This document shows positions 1 through 5,117 of a stretch of 5,117 bases of DNA, piece by piece. The DNA is from an uncultured Ruminococcus sp. Its GTDB lineage: Bacteria; Bacillota_A; Clostridia; Oscillospirales; Ruminococcaceae. Below the pieces are notes generated by a model, which was not told the origin of the DNA, made no database searches, and saw only the letters and a program-made list of their open reading frames with translations. The DNA is taken from contig CALFMA010000719.1 in NCBI GenBank assembly GCA_937880065.1, positions 1-5,117 on the forward strand, read 5' to 3'. Both the position numbers and the translations under genes were made by a program. Position 1 is the first letter of the stretch. Each line of letters opens with the position of its first letter.

Positions 1-81
1 GCTGCCTGCCATAGCACCGACAGCAACAGCAAGATACGTGCCGCCAACCTCTTCAAGTACAAAACCTTCTTTTATCTTCAT
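1..81 (-). CDS. PqqD-family protein, N-terminal fragment (runs off the left end)
   Basis: The frame opens with ATG at 81 and stays open for 27 codons to the window edge. It reads MKIKEGFVLEEVGG, then a hydrophobic stretch TYLAVAVGAMAGS. This opening closely matches, from memory, small PqqD-domain proteins of Clostridia, which usually begin MKIKEGFVLREV and continue into a short winged-helix domain of about 90 residues. PqqD-type domains act as peptide-binding recognition elements or chaperones beside radical-SAM and other RiPP-modifying enzymes in the cytoplasm. No partner is visible here because the gene is cut off. There is no ribosome binding site upstream: the preceding bases are Hsp70 coding sequence and T-rich. 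The start therefore appears to have been joined onto a foreign sequence. The family call is fairly good for so short a piece. Whether the gene really sits next to the injection-system operon is doubtful. Confidence 0.6.
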   Translation of the reverse strand, partial: MKIKEGFVLEEVGGTYLAVAVGAMAGS

Positions 82-211
82 AAAAAACTAAAGAAGGAAT
101 AACAGTTTCATCGGTATTCAAAAGCTCCATTGTTACAGGTTCATTATAGTTGTTAATATATGAAACAACTGTATTTGTAGTTCCAAGATCGATTCCTATT
201 TCTTTACCCAT
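53..211 (-). CDS. Hsp70/DnaK-family ATPase, N-terminal fragment, truncated at a chimeric junction
   Basis: ATG at 211 is preceded by a GGAG ribosome binding site about 8 bases upstream. The protein starts MGKEIGIDLGTTNTVVSY, the phosphate-1 loop (IGIDLGTTNT) of the Hsp70/actin ATPase fold. It continues with TVIPSLVFYED, matching the conserved PS-V-F strand that follows in DnaK proteins. The frame stops at TGA 53-55 after 52 residues, whereas Hsp70 proteins are normally 500-650 residues. The last residues (about KRRFCT) coincide with the start of a PqqD-like frame, so the loss of the remaining protein is probably a join to unrelated DNA. The gene begins 37 bases after the 255-aa gene, in the same direction, and appears to be the next cistron of the injection-system operon. 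An Hsp70 here could help assemble or recycle sheath or baseplate proteins, which is inference. The family call is strong; the natural length is unknown. Confidence 0.85.
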   Translation of the reverse strand: MGKEIGIDLGTTNTVVSYINNYNEPVTMELLNTDETVIPSLVFYEDKRRFCT

Positions 212-248
212 TATTTTAACTCCATTCAGTTATTTTCTGGATACATCA

Positions 249-1016
249 TCATAACATTGTTACGTTTCCAATTTCAGGATATGATGCTGTATGCTTCCAT
301 TGATTGCTTATAAGTCCGAAATTTTTACCGAATCTTTCCTCTATATTATCATTTACGTCTGCAAAGAGGAGTTTTAATAATATGAATTTATCATGATTCA
401 CTTTATTATATGCACTGAAATAATATGTCGTTTCTGTACTTTTTCTGTAATAGATCTCAGGTGACGGCTTCGCATATGCAAATACAGCATAACACGTATC
501 ATCGTTATCCCCTATAGTTTCATTTCCATTTGGAACAGCCAGTTTCAGCGTATCAAAAAACCTTGTAAAGATCTGTCCTAATGTAGGCTCAATCTGATCG
601 TTTTCATATCGCTTCAAAAGCAATCTGAGAATATCTTCTCTTTCTTCATCTGTAACACAATCAGAAAAAAACAGTTCCTTAACTTCGCTTCCATATGCAC
701 CGTTTTTTATCTCATTTCTGATCATATCAAGTATTATCAGATCGGATGATATCCCATTCAGCATATCAAGCTCTGCAAGAAAATGAACAGCAATATTAGC
801 GATAGCTTCTTCAGCGGTTGAACCGTATTCATTCAGATTTATTTCTGAATTGTCAAATCTGTAATTTTTAAATATTTCCTCAAATCGGATCAGATAGTTG
901 ACAAAAATTATATTTTGATTTTCGGTTTTATCACGAAATACCTCAAAATACGGACTAATTCTTGAATTTATAACAAAAAGGTTTTCTTCAGAATAATTCT
1001 GCCATATCCAATCCAT
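249..1016 (-). CDS. Conserved-looking protein of unknown function, 255 aa, in a contractile injection operon
   Basis: I do not recognise this family. The protein is soluble-looking, acidic and rich in aromatic residues, with no signal peptide or membrane segment. It opens MDWIWQNYSEENLFVINSRI, followed by SPYFEVF. The middle (about 60-150) reads as amphipathic helices (AEEAIANIAVHFLAELDMLN, EEREDILRLLLKRYEND). The C-terminal third looks like beta strands (CYAVFAYAKPSPEIYYR, TTYYFSAYNKVNHDKFILLKL) and ends in a Trp-containing stretch (SNQWKHTASYPEIGN). The start is two bases after the stop of the 430-aa gene (TAA-TA-ATG), with GGAG inside the end of that gene, so the two are probably translationally coupled. 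An Hsp70 gene follows 37 bases later. Position between the spike protein and the chaperone suggests a baseplate, adaptor or assembly role, but nothing in the residues proves it. The reading frame itself is secure. Confidence 0.85.
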   Translation of the reverse strand: MDWIWQNYSEENLFVINSRISPYFEVFRDKTENQNIIFVNYLIRFEEIFKNYRFDNSEINLNEYGSTAEEAIANIAVHFLAELDMLNGISSDLIILDMIRNEIKNGAYGSEVKELFFSDCVTDEEREDILRLLLKRYENDQIEPTLGQIFTRFFDTLKLAVPNGNETIGDNDDTCYAVFAYAKPSPEIYYRKSTETTYYFSAYNKVNHDKFILLKLLFADVNDNIEERFGKNFGLISNQWKHTASYPEIGNVTML

Positions 1017-1018
1017 TA

Positions 1019-2311
1019 TTATTCAACTCCAATCCAATTAAACTCGGGGTATGTATCATTCAGATATTCAATGACGTAATTTGCGTAATCTCCGCAGATA
1101 TTTTCTCCGCTGAAAGCCACTATACAATAGAGTGAACTTTTTAACTTCTGTGAACGCATCATACTATCATAATTTACCCTTTCCAAGGTTGGATCTCTGT
1201 AATATGAGAAGTTCGCATTATAATTCTTAAAACGTCTTAGTTCAGTGAGAATCTTGTCGCCCTGCATGGCTATTTTAATATTTTCGCTTATTGTAACTCC
1301 ATAAGGATTATTGCAGAAACTTCTCAGCGTATATATAATATCAGCCTTTGAACGCAGTCGTGTATGTGAAAACAGGTTGGGCTGATAATAGTTTTCAAAT
1401 TTATTTGCAATGTCTTCATTTGGATCAAGAATTGTGATCCTGTGATACGGAATCTCTGCAAGATTAACATCAGAAGCTACATACAAAGTACCTCCCTCAC
1501 GAATTACAGATAATCGTTCTGTATTTTCAAAATCAAATAAATAATACATATTACTTTTTGTATTTACAAAAGTACGTTTATACATCAGCTTTTCAAAAAG
1601 CGGTGTAACATAATTCAAAGTCCTAGCTTCGGGAATACTATCTCCGATGAGGTCTTCATATTTAACATTCCACATCAGCCGATACTGATTTGAACTCATA
1701 TATCTCTCACCAATTTTGTCACGTTTGAGATCAGCGATCTCTTCAACACGGATCGATCTATCCTTTAATATGACTGTTGCAAATTTTCTTGAATAAGGTG
1801 AAAATATAAGCGGCCTTTTAATGTCGTACTGTTTTGCTGCCCTAAATAATATCCATTCCTGTGCGGCATATATATCATCAGGTGAAATAGAACATTCGCA
1901 TTTATTTATGACCTGACCATTTTGAAGCTTAATGGATGCTGTATATCGACCGCTGCATATTTCCATAAACCTTTCATATGAACAGTCAAAAAACAGTCCG
2001 AATTTTGTTTTTTCTGAATCATTGGAATTATAGATCGGATAATACTTATCTTTTCTTTCTAACTCATCAGCCTTCTCATTAGCTACCAAAATAGTCATTA
2101 TATTAAATTTATCTGTTTTTGTCTCATACTTTGAACGTATCTGAGTTTCAACATTATCTGATATTTGTTCAATGTGATTTTGGGTGTATTCGCTTAAACT
2201 ATTGAAAAGATCTTTCATCATATCTTTTCCATTTTTATCCAAAGCATTTGAAGTCTGTATAACATAGTTAAGCTTGGTTTTCAATTCATTAATTGATTGC
2301 TGAATTTTCAT
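1019..2311 (-). CDS. Unknown protein, 430 aa, heptad-like N-terminus; candidate baseplate or accessory part
   Basis: I cannot assign a family. The start ATG at 2311 has a good AGAGGTG ribosome binding site 5 bases upstream. Residues about 1-62 are charged and heptad-like (SINELKTKLNYVIQTSN, then KDMMKDLFNSLSEYTQNHIE), compatible with a helical or coiled-coil arm. The rest looks globular, mixed alpha/beta and aromatic-rich: FGLFFDCSYERFMEICSGRY near 104-123, AAQEWILFRAAKQYDIKRPL near 150-169, YRLMWNVKYEDLIGD, and a late strand-rich part including SLYCIVAFSGEN. No signal peptide, transmembrane helix or recognisable catalytic motif is seen. It lies between the VgrG-like spike gene and the 255-aa gene, separated from the latter by only two bases. 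This suggests a stoichiometric partner in the same machine, such as a baseplate wedge, spike adaptor or TssK-like role, or an effector-loading protein. Those roles are inference from position; the gene itself is clear. Confidence 0.88.
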   Translation of the reverse strand: MKIQQSINELKTKLNYVIQTSNALDKNGKDMMKDLFNSLSEYTQNHIEQISDNVETQIRSKYETKTDKFNIMTILVANEKADELERKDKYYPIYNSNDSEKTKFGLFFDCSYERFMEICSGRYTASIKLQNGQVINKCECSISPDDIYAAQEWILFRAAKQYDIKRPLIFSPYSRKFATVILKDRSIRVEEIADLKRDKIGERYMSSNQYRLMWNVKYEDLIGDSIPEARTLNYVTPLFEKLMYKRTFVNTKSNMYYLFDFENTERLSVIREGGTLYVASDVNLAEIPYHRITILDPNEDIANKFENYYQPNLFSHTRLRSKADIIYTLRSFCNNPYGVTISENIKIAMQGDKILTELRRFKNYNANFSYYRDPTLERVNYDSMMRSQKLKSSLYCIVAFSGENICGDYANYVIEYLNDTYPEFNWIGVE

Positions 2312-2442
2312 TATTTCACCTCTGAACCTAATAATATTTCAATGATATCAAATCTTGCAGTCCGGGAAACTGCTTTGTATCCGATGTGTATCCCATCAGT
2401 AATGACCAGCTGAAAAGAGAGCTTACAGGTACTTAAAATACA
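2312..2442. other. 131-bp gap between the spike gene and the 430-aa gene; possible gene remnant
   Basis: No complete gene is convincing here. On the minus strand the spike gene's own frame stays open for 43 codons after its single TAA. It closes at a TAA overlapping the next start codon as TAATG (2309-2313), the usual form of a coupled gene end, but it has no ATG start. A second frame holds a 22-codon ATG ORF at 2328-2396 (MGYTSDTKQFPGLQDLISLK, then YY). The AGAGGTG ribosome binding site of the 430-aa gene is at 2317-2323. I see no strong terminator or promoter. The gap may be the decayed tail of a small lost gene, or simply an untranslated spacer. Confidence 0.3.
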
Positions 2443-3891
2443 TTAGTGTATATACACATTATTACTTCCTTTGATAGTCGTATCCTTACCTGAAATGCTT
2501 GCATTATCGGAAGCTTTAAAATCGATCTTTTTACCGGCTTTGACAGAAGTGTCATCACCTGTGCTGATTTTTAAATTCTTGTCAGCATTTATCAGGATAT
2601 CATCTTCCTTTATCGATATCTTGTTTTCGCCAACTTTAATTTCAATCTCATCATCTTTTAGTGTTATTGTGTTTTTTCCTGATTTAAGTTCCAGCATATC
2701 CTTATTAAAGGTAATTTTTCTTCCATATATATTTGCGATATATTTATTTTGATCCGGAGATTCGAGATCTGTGTCTATCTTTACTTCATCTGTCAACGGA
2801 GAAGATCCGTTTTTTGCTTTTCTTCTTAAACATTCACAAGCATAGAATTCGCCTTTGCTGTATACCACATCTACAGGTTCATCCTTATCAGGGATAAAAA
2901 CTATACCGAAACTTGTATTTCCGTCTTTTACAGCAGTATAAGGACTTCTGTACGGGATCCATAATTTACTTTCAGGATCCATATCCTCAAAAACTTGATC
3001 GGCAAATCTTACCTGTATCCTTCCCATACCGCCACTGTCGTTATTATCCTTTACCACAGCATGGATATGTACATCTTCAGGCAATGGGATCAATTCGAGC
3101 TTTGGGAAATTGCTTGGTTCATACAGCTTGTATTCATAAATAAAGATCTCATGTTTTTTATACATATCCCATTCATAGACGATATATTTGCTGTTGCCTG
3201 CATTCATGACAGCTGATTTTACAGAAACACTATCACCAAGATCTGCATAAATGTCTGTAACTATCCTCAGTCCATTTATTGTTTTATTTGAGTGTTTGAA
3301 AAAGTTCCAGATATTGTGTAATTCATAGGATTTATCAAGATCTATGACATATTGCCCATCACGTTTTTTTTCACTTATATAAATTGACGGCGTATCATCT
3401 GTGAGTGTATCATTAACAAATACATCTAATCCGCATTCTCTTGCCAGTCTGTTAATAAATTGAAAGTTAGTTTCATTATACTGAACAACAGGATGATCTA
3501 TATTATGATTTCCATTAATATTTATATTGAAATTATCGGGAGAACGATCTTTTATTTTATTCAGAATCTCATTCAATGATCTCTTTTCATTACGGAATAC
3601 CCTAAATTTCGGTTCAAGATCTGTTTTTACAGAAAATGAAACTGCTTTTATTGTCAATATACCAGAATGCCCGCTTTTAAGATCCACATCTGTGATCTTA
3701 CCTTTGAAAATACATTTTTCATAATCATCTGTTATTGTAAGATCCTGATTCAGAGTCTGATAAACCGACATGATAAACTCCTGCTTGATCTGTAGTTTAA
3801 CTACACAAACAGAATGTTCGCAATATCGTTTTCTTATGTGTAAGGAGTCAATCGAAACGATCTTCTCCTGATCTATTTCTATAATTTTCAT
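2443..3891 (-). CDS. vgrG: VgrG/gp27-gp5-type spike protein of a contractile injection system, 482 aa
   Basis: This protein would form the trimeric spike at the tip of a contractile tube. Residues about 1-265 resemble the gp27-type hub, with the family signature VVQYNETNFQFINRLARECG (135-154) followed by a strand and short loop. Residues about 275-355 resemble the gp5 OB-fold (HIHAVVKDNNDSGGMGRIQV, then LWIPYRSPY and a late DEPVDVVYSKGEFY). Residues about 391-482 form a beta-helix needle of 16-residue repeats with alternating small/charged and Val/Ile positions, ending NNVYIH. At 482 residues it is shorter than many T6SS VgrGs and nearer the size of extracellular-CIS and phage spikes. There is no lysozyme insert, no C-terminal effector domain and no PAAR motif. 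The start has AGAGG 5 bases upstream. It follows the tube-like gene across a hairpin-containing gap and precedes the 430-aa gene. The family call is strong. Whether the machine is T6SS-like or eCIS-like is open. Confidence 0.9.
   Translation of the reverse strand: MKIIEIDQEKIVSIDSLHIRKRYCEHSVCVVKLQIKQEFIMSVYQTLNQDLTITDDYEKCIFKGKITDVDLKSGHSGILTIKAVSFSVKTDLEPKFRVFRNEKRSLNEILNKIKDRSPDNFNININGNHNIDHPVVQYNETNFQFINRLARECGLDVFVNDTLTDDTPSIYISEKKRDGQYVIDLDKSYELHNIWNFFKHSNKTINGLRIVTDIYADLGDSVSVKSAVMNAGNSKYIVYEWDMYKKHEIFIYEYKLYEPSNFPKLELIPLPEDVHIHAVVKDNNDSGGMGRIQVRFADQVFEDMDPESKLWIPYRSPYTAVKDGNTSFGIVFIPDKDEPVDVVYSKGEFYACECLRRKAKNGSSPLTDEVKIDTDLESPDQNKYIANIYGRKITFNKDMLELKSGKNTITLKDDEIEIKVGENKISIKEDDILINADKNLKISTGDDTSVKAGKKIDFKASDNASISGKDTTIKGSNNVYIH
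2446..2721 (-). repeat. C-terminal beta-helix repeats of the spike protein (16-residue period, two octads)
   Basis: From residue 391 the protein divides into near-regular 16-residue units: KNTITLKDDEIEIKVG, ENKISIKEDDILINAD, KNLKISTGDDTSVKAG, KKIDFKASDNASISGK, then a final partial DTTIKGSNNVYIH. A 15-residue unit (RKITFNKDMLELKSG) precedes them. Each unit is two octads with hydrophobic residues at alternating positions and a Gly, Ala or Asp turn. This matches the octapeptide beta-helix of phage T4 gp5 and VgrG needles. The repeats are degenerate at DNA level, so this is a structural rather than a recent tandem repeat. Confidence 0.8.
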
Positions 3892-3911
3892 AGCAACCTC
3901 TGATAATTCAA

Positions 3912-3941
3912 TGGAGGAAGGACGATTTTATCCTTCCTCCA
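3912..3941 (-). promoter_or_regulatory. Perfect 11-bp hairpin between the tube-like and spike genes
   Basis: The arms at 3912-3922 (tggaggaagga) and 3931-3941 (tccttcctcca) pair perfectly across an 8-base loop. In the operon transcript the stem lies 80 or more bases after the tube gene stop and 20 bases before the spike ATG, leaving the spike's AGAGG site (3897-3901) outside the stem. No U-run follows on the minus strand, so it is not a classical intrinsic terminator. A role in mRNA processing, in stabilising the upstream sheath/tube message, or in lowering expression of the low-copy spike would fit, but this is inference. A second, mutually exclusive 7-bp pairing (tttatcc 3927-3933 with ggataaa 3944-3950) overlaps it. 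Confidence 0.6.
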
Positions 3942-4020
3942 CCGGATAAATTTTTTCTTAAAATCTTGTCCGCATAAGAAATATGCAAGCAAATTCCCGT
4001 TAGATCACTCTGTTAAGGCA
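3942..4020. other. Rest of the tube-spike intergenic spacer
   Basis: This stretch follows the TGA stop of the tube-like gene on the minus strand. It is AT-rich and has a weak 5-bp stem (gcata 3972-3976 with tatgc 3982-3986). The plus-strand T-run at 3951-3956 directly follows the alternative ggataaa arm, so a weak terminator for any antisense transcription from the left is possible. I see no convincing promoter and no gene. Confidence 0.35.
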
Positions 4021-4458
4021 TCATACCTCATTAGCGATCTTATCAGTCTCACCACCACGCTGGATAAGCTTGAGTGTTGCATAAGGATGAGGTTTTGTTT
4101 GACTTTTGTCATTTAACTCTTCATATATCTCTATATAGTCTTCACAGAACATATTCGGAATCTTGATCATTCTTATCTTGTTTCCTCCGTTATCCAATAC
4201 TGTCAACTGAACATTTCTGTAAACTTCGTTAGTTCCTCTCTGAAGTGACCACTTCATCATATCCTTAGCTACTGCTTTTGTATCAGCGTTTATTTCAAAA
4301 ACGATCTTAAATCTAAAGAGCGGCTCGTTAAATCTTTCTTTGGCATATTCTTCAACTGTATCAGTCATTATCTCAATGTTTTTCACACATCCACCCATAA
4401 GCGCTGCCTTAGTGGTATCAAGATCAGTTATACCATCGATTTTAAGTTTATAATCCAT
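4021..4458 (-). CDS. Probable Hcp/tail-tube-like protein, 145 aa
   Basis: The proposed role is the stacked-ring inner tube that the sheath drives out of the cell. The length suits Hcp and phage tube proteins (about 140-175 residues). The pattern is strand-rich with one central helix: MDYKLKIDGITDLDTTKAAL at the N-terminus, a strand LFRFKIVFEINAD, helix AVAKDMMKWSLQ, then RNVQLTVLDNGGNKIRMIKI and FCEDYIEIYEE, with a final strand PYATLKLIQRGG. Hcp proteins have a similar order of helix, strand and an acidic late strand (residues before E-E-Y/F). There is no signal peptide. The start has AAAGGA about 9 bases upstream, 22 bases after the sheath-like gene's stop. Gene order sheath, tube, spike is that of contractile tails and supports the call. 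I see no diagnostic motif, so another small CIS component remains possible. Confidence 0.55.
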   Translation of the reverse strand: MDYKLKIDGITDLDTTKAALMGGCVKNIEIMTDTVEEYAKERFNEPLFRFKIVFEINADTKAVAKDMMKWSLQRGTNEVYRNVQLTVLDNGGNKIRMIKIPNMFCEDYIEIYEELNDKSQTKPHPYATLKLIQRGGETDKIANEV

Positions 4459-4480
4459 AAATATTCATCCTTTCATGTAA

Positions 4481-5117
4481 TTAGTTTTCATCATTTTCTT
4501 CGCTAATAGTCATAGCGAATTTGATTCCTGTATTCGCAACTTTATTTCCAAAACAGAAATTCACACAATTTACTCCGTCAACCAATTTATATTCAATTCT
4601 ATCGCCTTCATAAAGTGGGTTATCTACGTACTTCTTATTAGTGTCATATTCCCATTCAGAAACCTCGTTCTGGAAAGATGTGAAGTCGTTATTATACAGC
4701 TTACTGAGCATTTCGGAGAAAGTAGTAACAAGCGGCATATATATTGGTGAATATTCACCTGTTGCCCTTTGATTTCTATCATGCACCTGACCAAGCGTTC
4801 TTGCAGATAATACATATGTATTTTTCAATGTATTTCCGTTAAACACAAGTTCATCACTGCCAAAACAGAAACCAAAATCCTTGATCTCTGAACGGACTTC
4901 ATCTGATATTGTATATTTTGTTTCTCTGTTCATATTAGTTGTGAAAACATTTCTGCCTAATACTTTCTCTCTTCCTCTGTTCAGATATCCTTCAAAGTCA
5001 AATCTAACGGCAGGGTATTTTTCATTTACCTCAAAACCTTTTGATTTGAGGTTATCCTGATTATGAACAGCTATCATTATAGCACAGGCAATATATGAAG
5101 CATCAAGATAAATAGCA
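4481..5117 (-). CDS. Probable TssC-like contractile sheath protein, C-terminal 211 residues (5' end outside window)
   Basis: The frame is open through the right edge, reading AIYLDASYIACAI before the first internal ATG at 5077, which has no ribosome binding site. The gene therefore begins beyond the window. The fragment can be laid along the C-terminal half of TssC/VipB as I remember it: an alanine-rich helix (ASYIACAIMIAVHNQ), a YTISDEVRSEIKDFGFCFG segment like the TssC I-T-D-x-R-E-x-E-L-x-x-x-G-F region, a helical stretch (PLVTTFSEMLSKLYNND, then FTSFQNEVSEWEYD), and closing strands (GDRIEYKLVDGVN, NTGIKFAMTISEEN) like the handle strands. The tube-like gene follows 22 bases later. Such proteins form the contractile sheath around the tube. 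The call is moderate: similarity is recalled, not computed, and part of the middle (ARTLGQVHDRNQRATGEYSP) has no counterpart I can place. Confidence 0.5.
   Translation of the reverse strand, partial: AIYLDASYIACAIMIAVHNQDNLKSKGFEVNEKYPAVRFDFEGYLNRGREKVLGRNVFTTNMNRETKYTISDEVRSEIKDFGFCFGSDELVFNGNTLKNTYVLSARTLGQVHDRNQRATGEYSPIYMPLVTTFSEMLSKLYNNDFTSFQNEVSEWEYDTNKKYVDNPLYEGDRIEYKLVDGVNCVNFCFGNKVANTGIKFAMTISEENDEN

Noticed and set aside
53..211. A natural mini-Hsp70 of 52 residues
   Set aside because: The fragment stops in the middle of the ATPase fold exactly where an unrelated PqqD start begins, so a junction is a simpler explanation.
2471..3216. Plus-strand open frames of 73-93 codons inside the spike gene
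   Set aside because: They lie antisense to a well-supported VgrG-like coding region and encode low-complexity hydrophobic or unconvincing peptides. The 93-codon one is the reverse of the beta-helix repeats, which explains its periodic Ser/Ile/Phe pattern.
3527..3724. Plus-strand 65-codon open frame
   Set aside because: It is antisense to the gp27-like domain of the spike protein, with no ribosome binding site or family resemblance.
3912..3941. Intrinsic terminator ending the sheath-tube transcript
   Set aside because: The stem is perfect, but no T-run follows it in the direction of transcription, so it is listed as a regulatory or processing hairpin instead.
4624..4815. Minus-strand 63-codon open frame inside the sheath-like gene
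   Set aside because: It lies in another frame of a longer open coding region, and its composition (Cys/Ser/Arg-rich) is unlike the neighbouring proteins.
5075..5077. ATG at 5077 as the true start of the sheath-like gene
   Set aside because: The frame stays open upstream to the window edge with protein-like sequence, and no ribosome binding site precedes this ATG.
1..5117. CRISPR array, tRNA/rRNA genes, insertion sequence or transposase
   Set aside because: No direct-repeat/spacer pattern, structural RNA signature, transposase motif or terminal inverted repeats were seen on reading both strands.

Overview
This is an AT-rich window (roughly one third G+C by eye). All genes lie on the minus strand, with tight spacing, AGAGG/GGAG/AAGGA-type ribosome binding sites and the standard code (TGA and TAA stops). 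Composition, codon style and the Firmicutes-type PqqD start at the left edge suggest an anaerobic clostridial (Ruminococcus/Lachnospiraceae-like) gut or rumen bacterium. That assignment is inference. Both window ends cut through genes, so this may be a short metagenomic contig.

Read in the direction of transcription (right to left), the window is part of a contractile injection system operon. The genes are: (1) the C-terminal 211 residues of a probable TssC-like sheath protein, open past the right end; (2) a 145-aa probable Hcp/tail-tube-like protein; (3) a perfect 11-bp hairpin in a 129-bp gap; (4) a 482-aa VgrG/gp27-gp5-type spike protein with a C-terminal beta-helix of 16-residue (double octad) repeats; (5) a 131-bp gap; (6) a 430-aa protein of unknown family with a heptad-like N-terminus; (7) a 255-aa unknown protein; (8) the first 52 residues of an Hsp70/DnaK-family ATPase.

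The order sheath, tube, spike, unknown, unknown, Hsp70 suggests one transcription unit. It would encode a contractile nanomachine whose structural proteins resemble type VI secretion/phage tail parts in an apparently Gram-positive host. The two unknown proteins are candidates for baseplate or accessory parts, and the Hsp70 for an assembly or recycling chaperone. The best anchored call is the VgrG-like spike. The sheath and tube calls rest on weak similarity recalled from family members, plus gene order.

At the extreme left (about 1-85) the Hsp70 frame closes early, and the sequence becomes the start of an unrelated PqqD-family gene whose ATG lies inside the Hsp70 frame. This looks like a chimeric junction, from either an assembly error or a real recombination, so the Hsp70 should not be taken as naturally 52 residues long.
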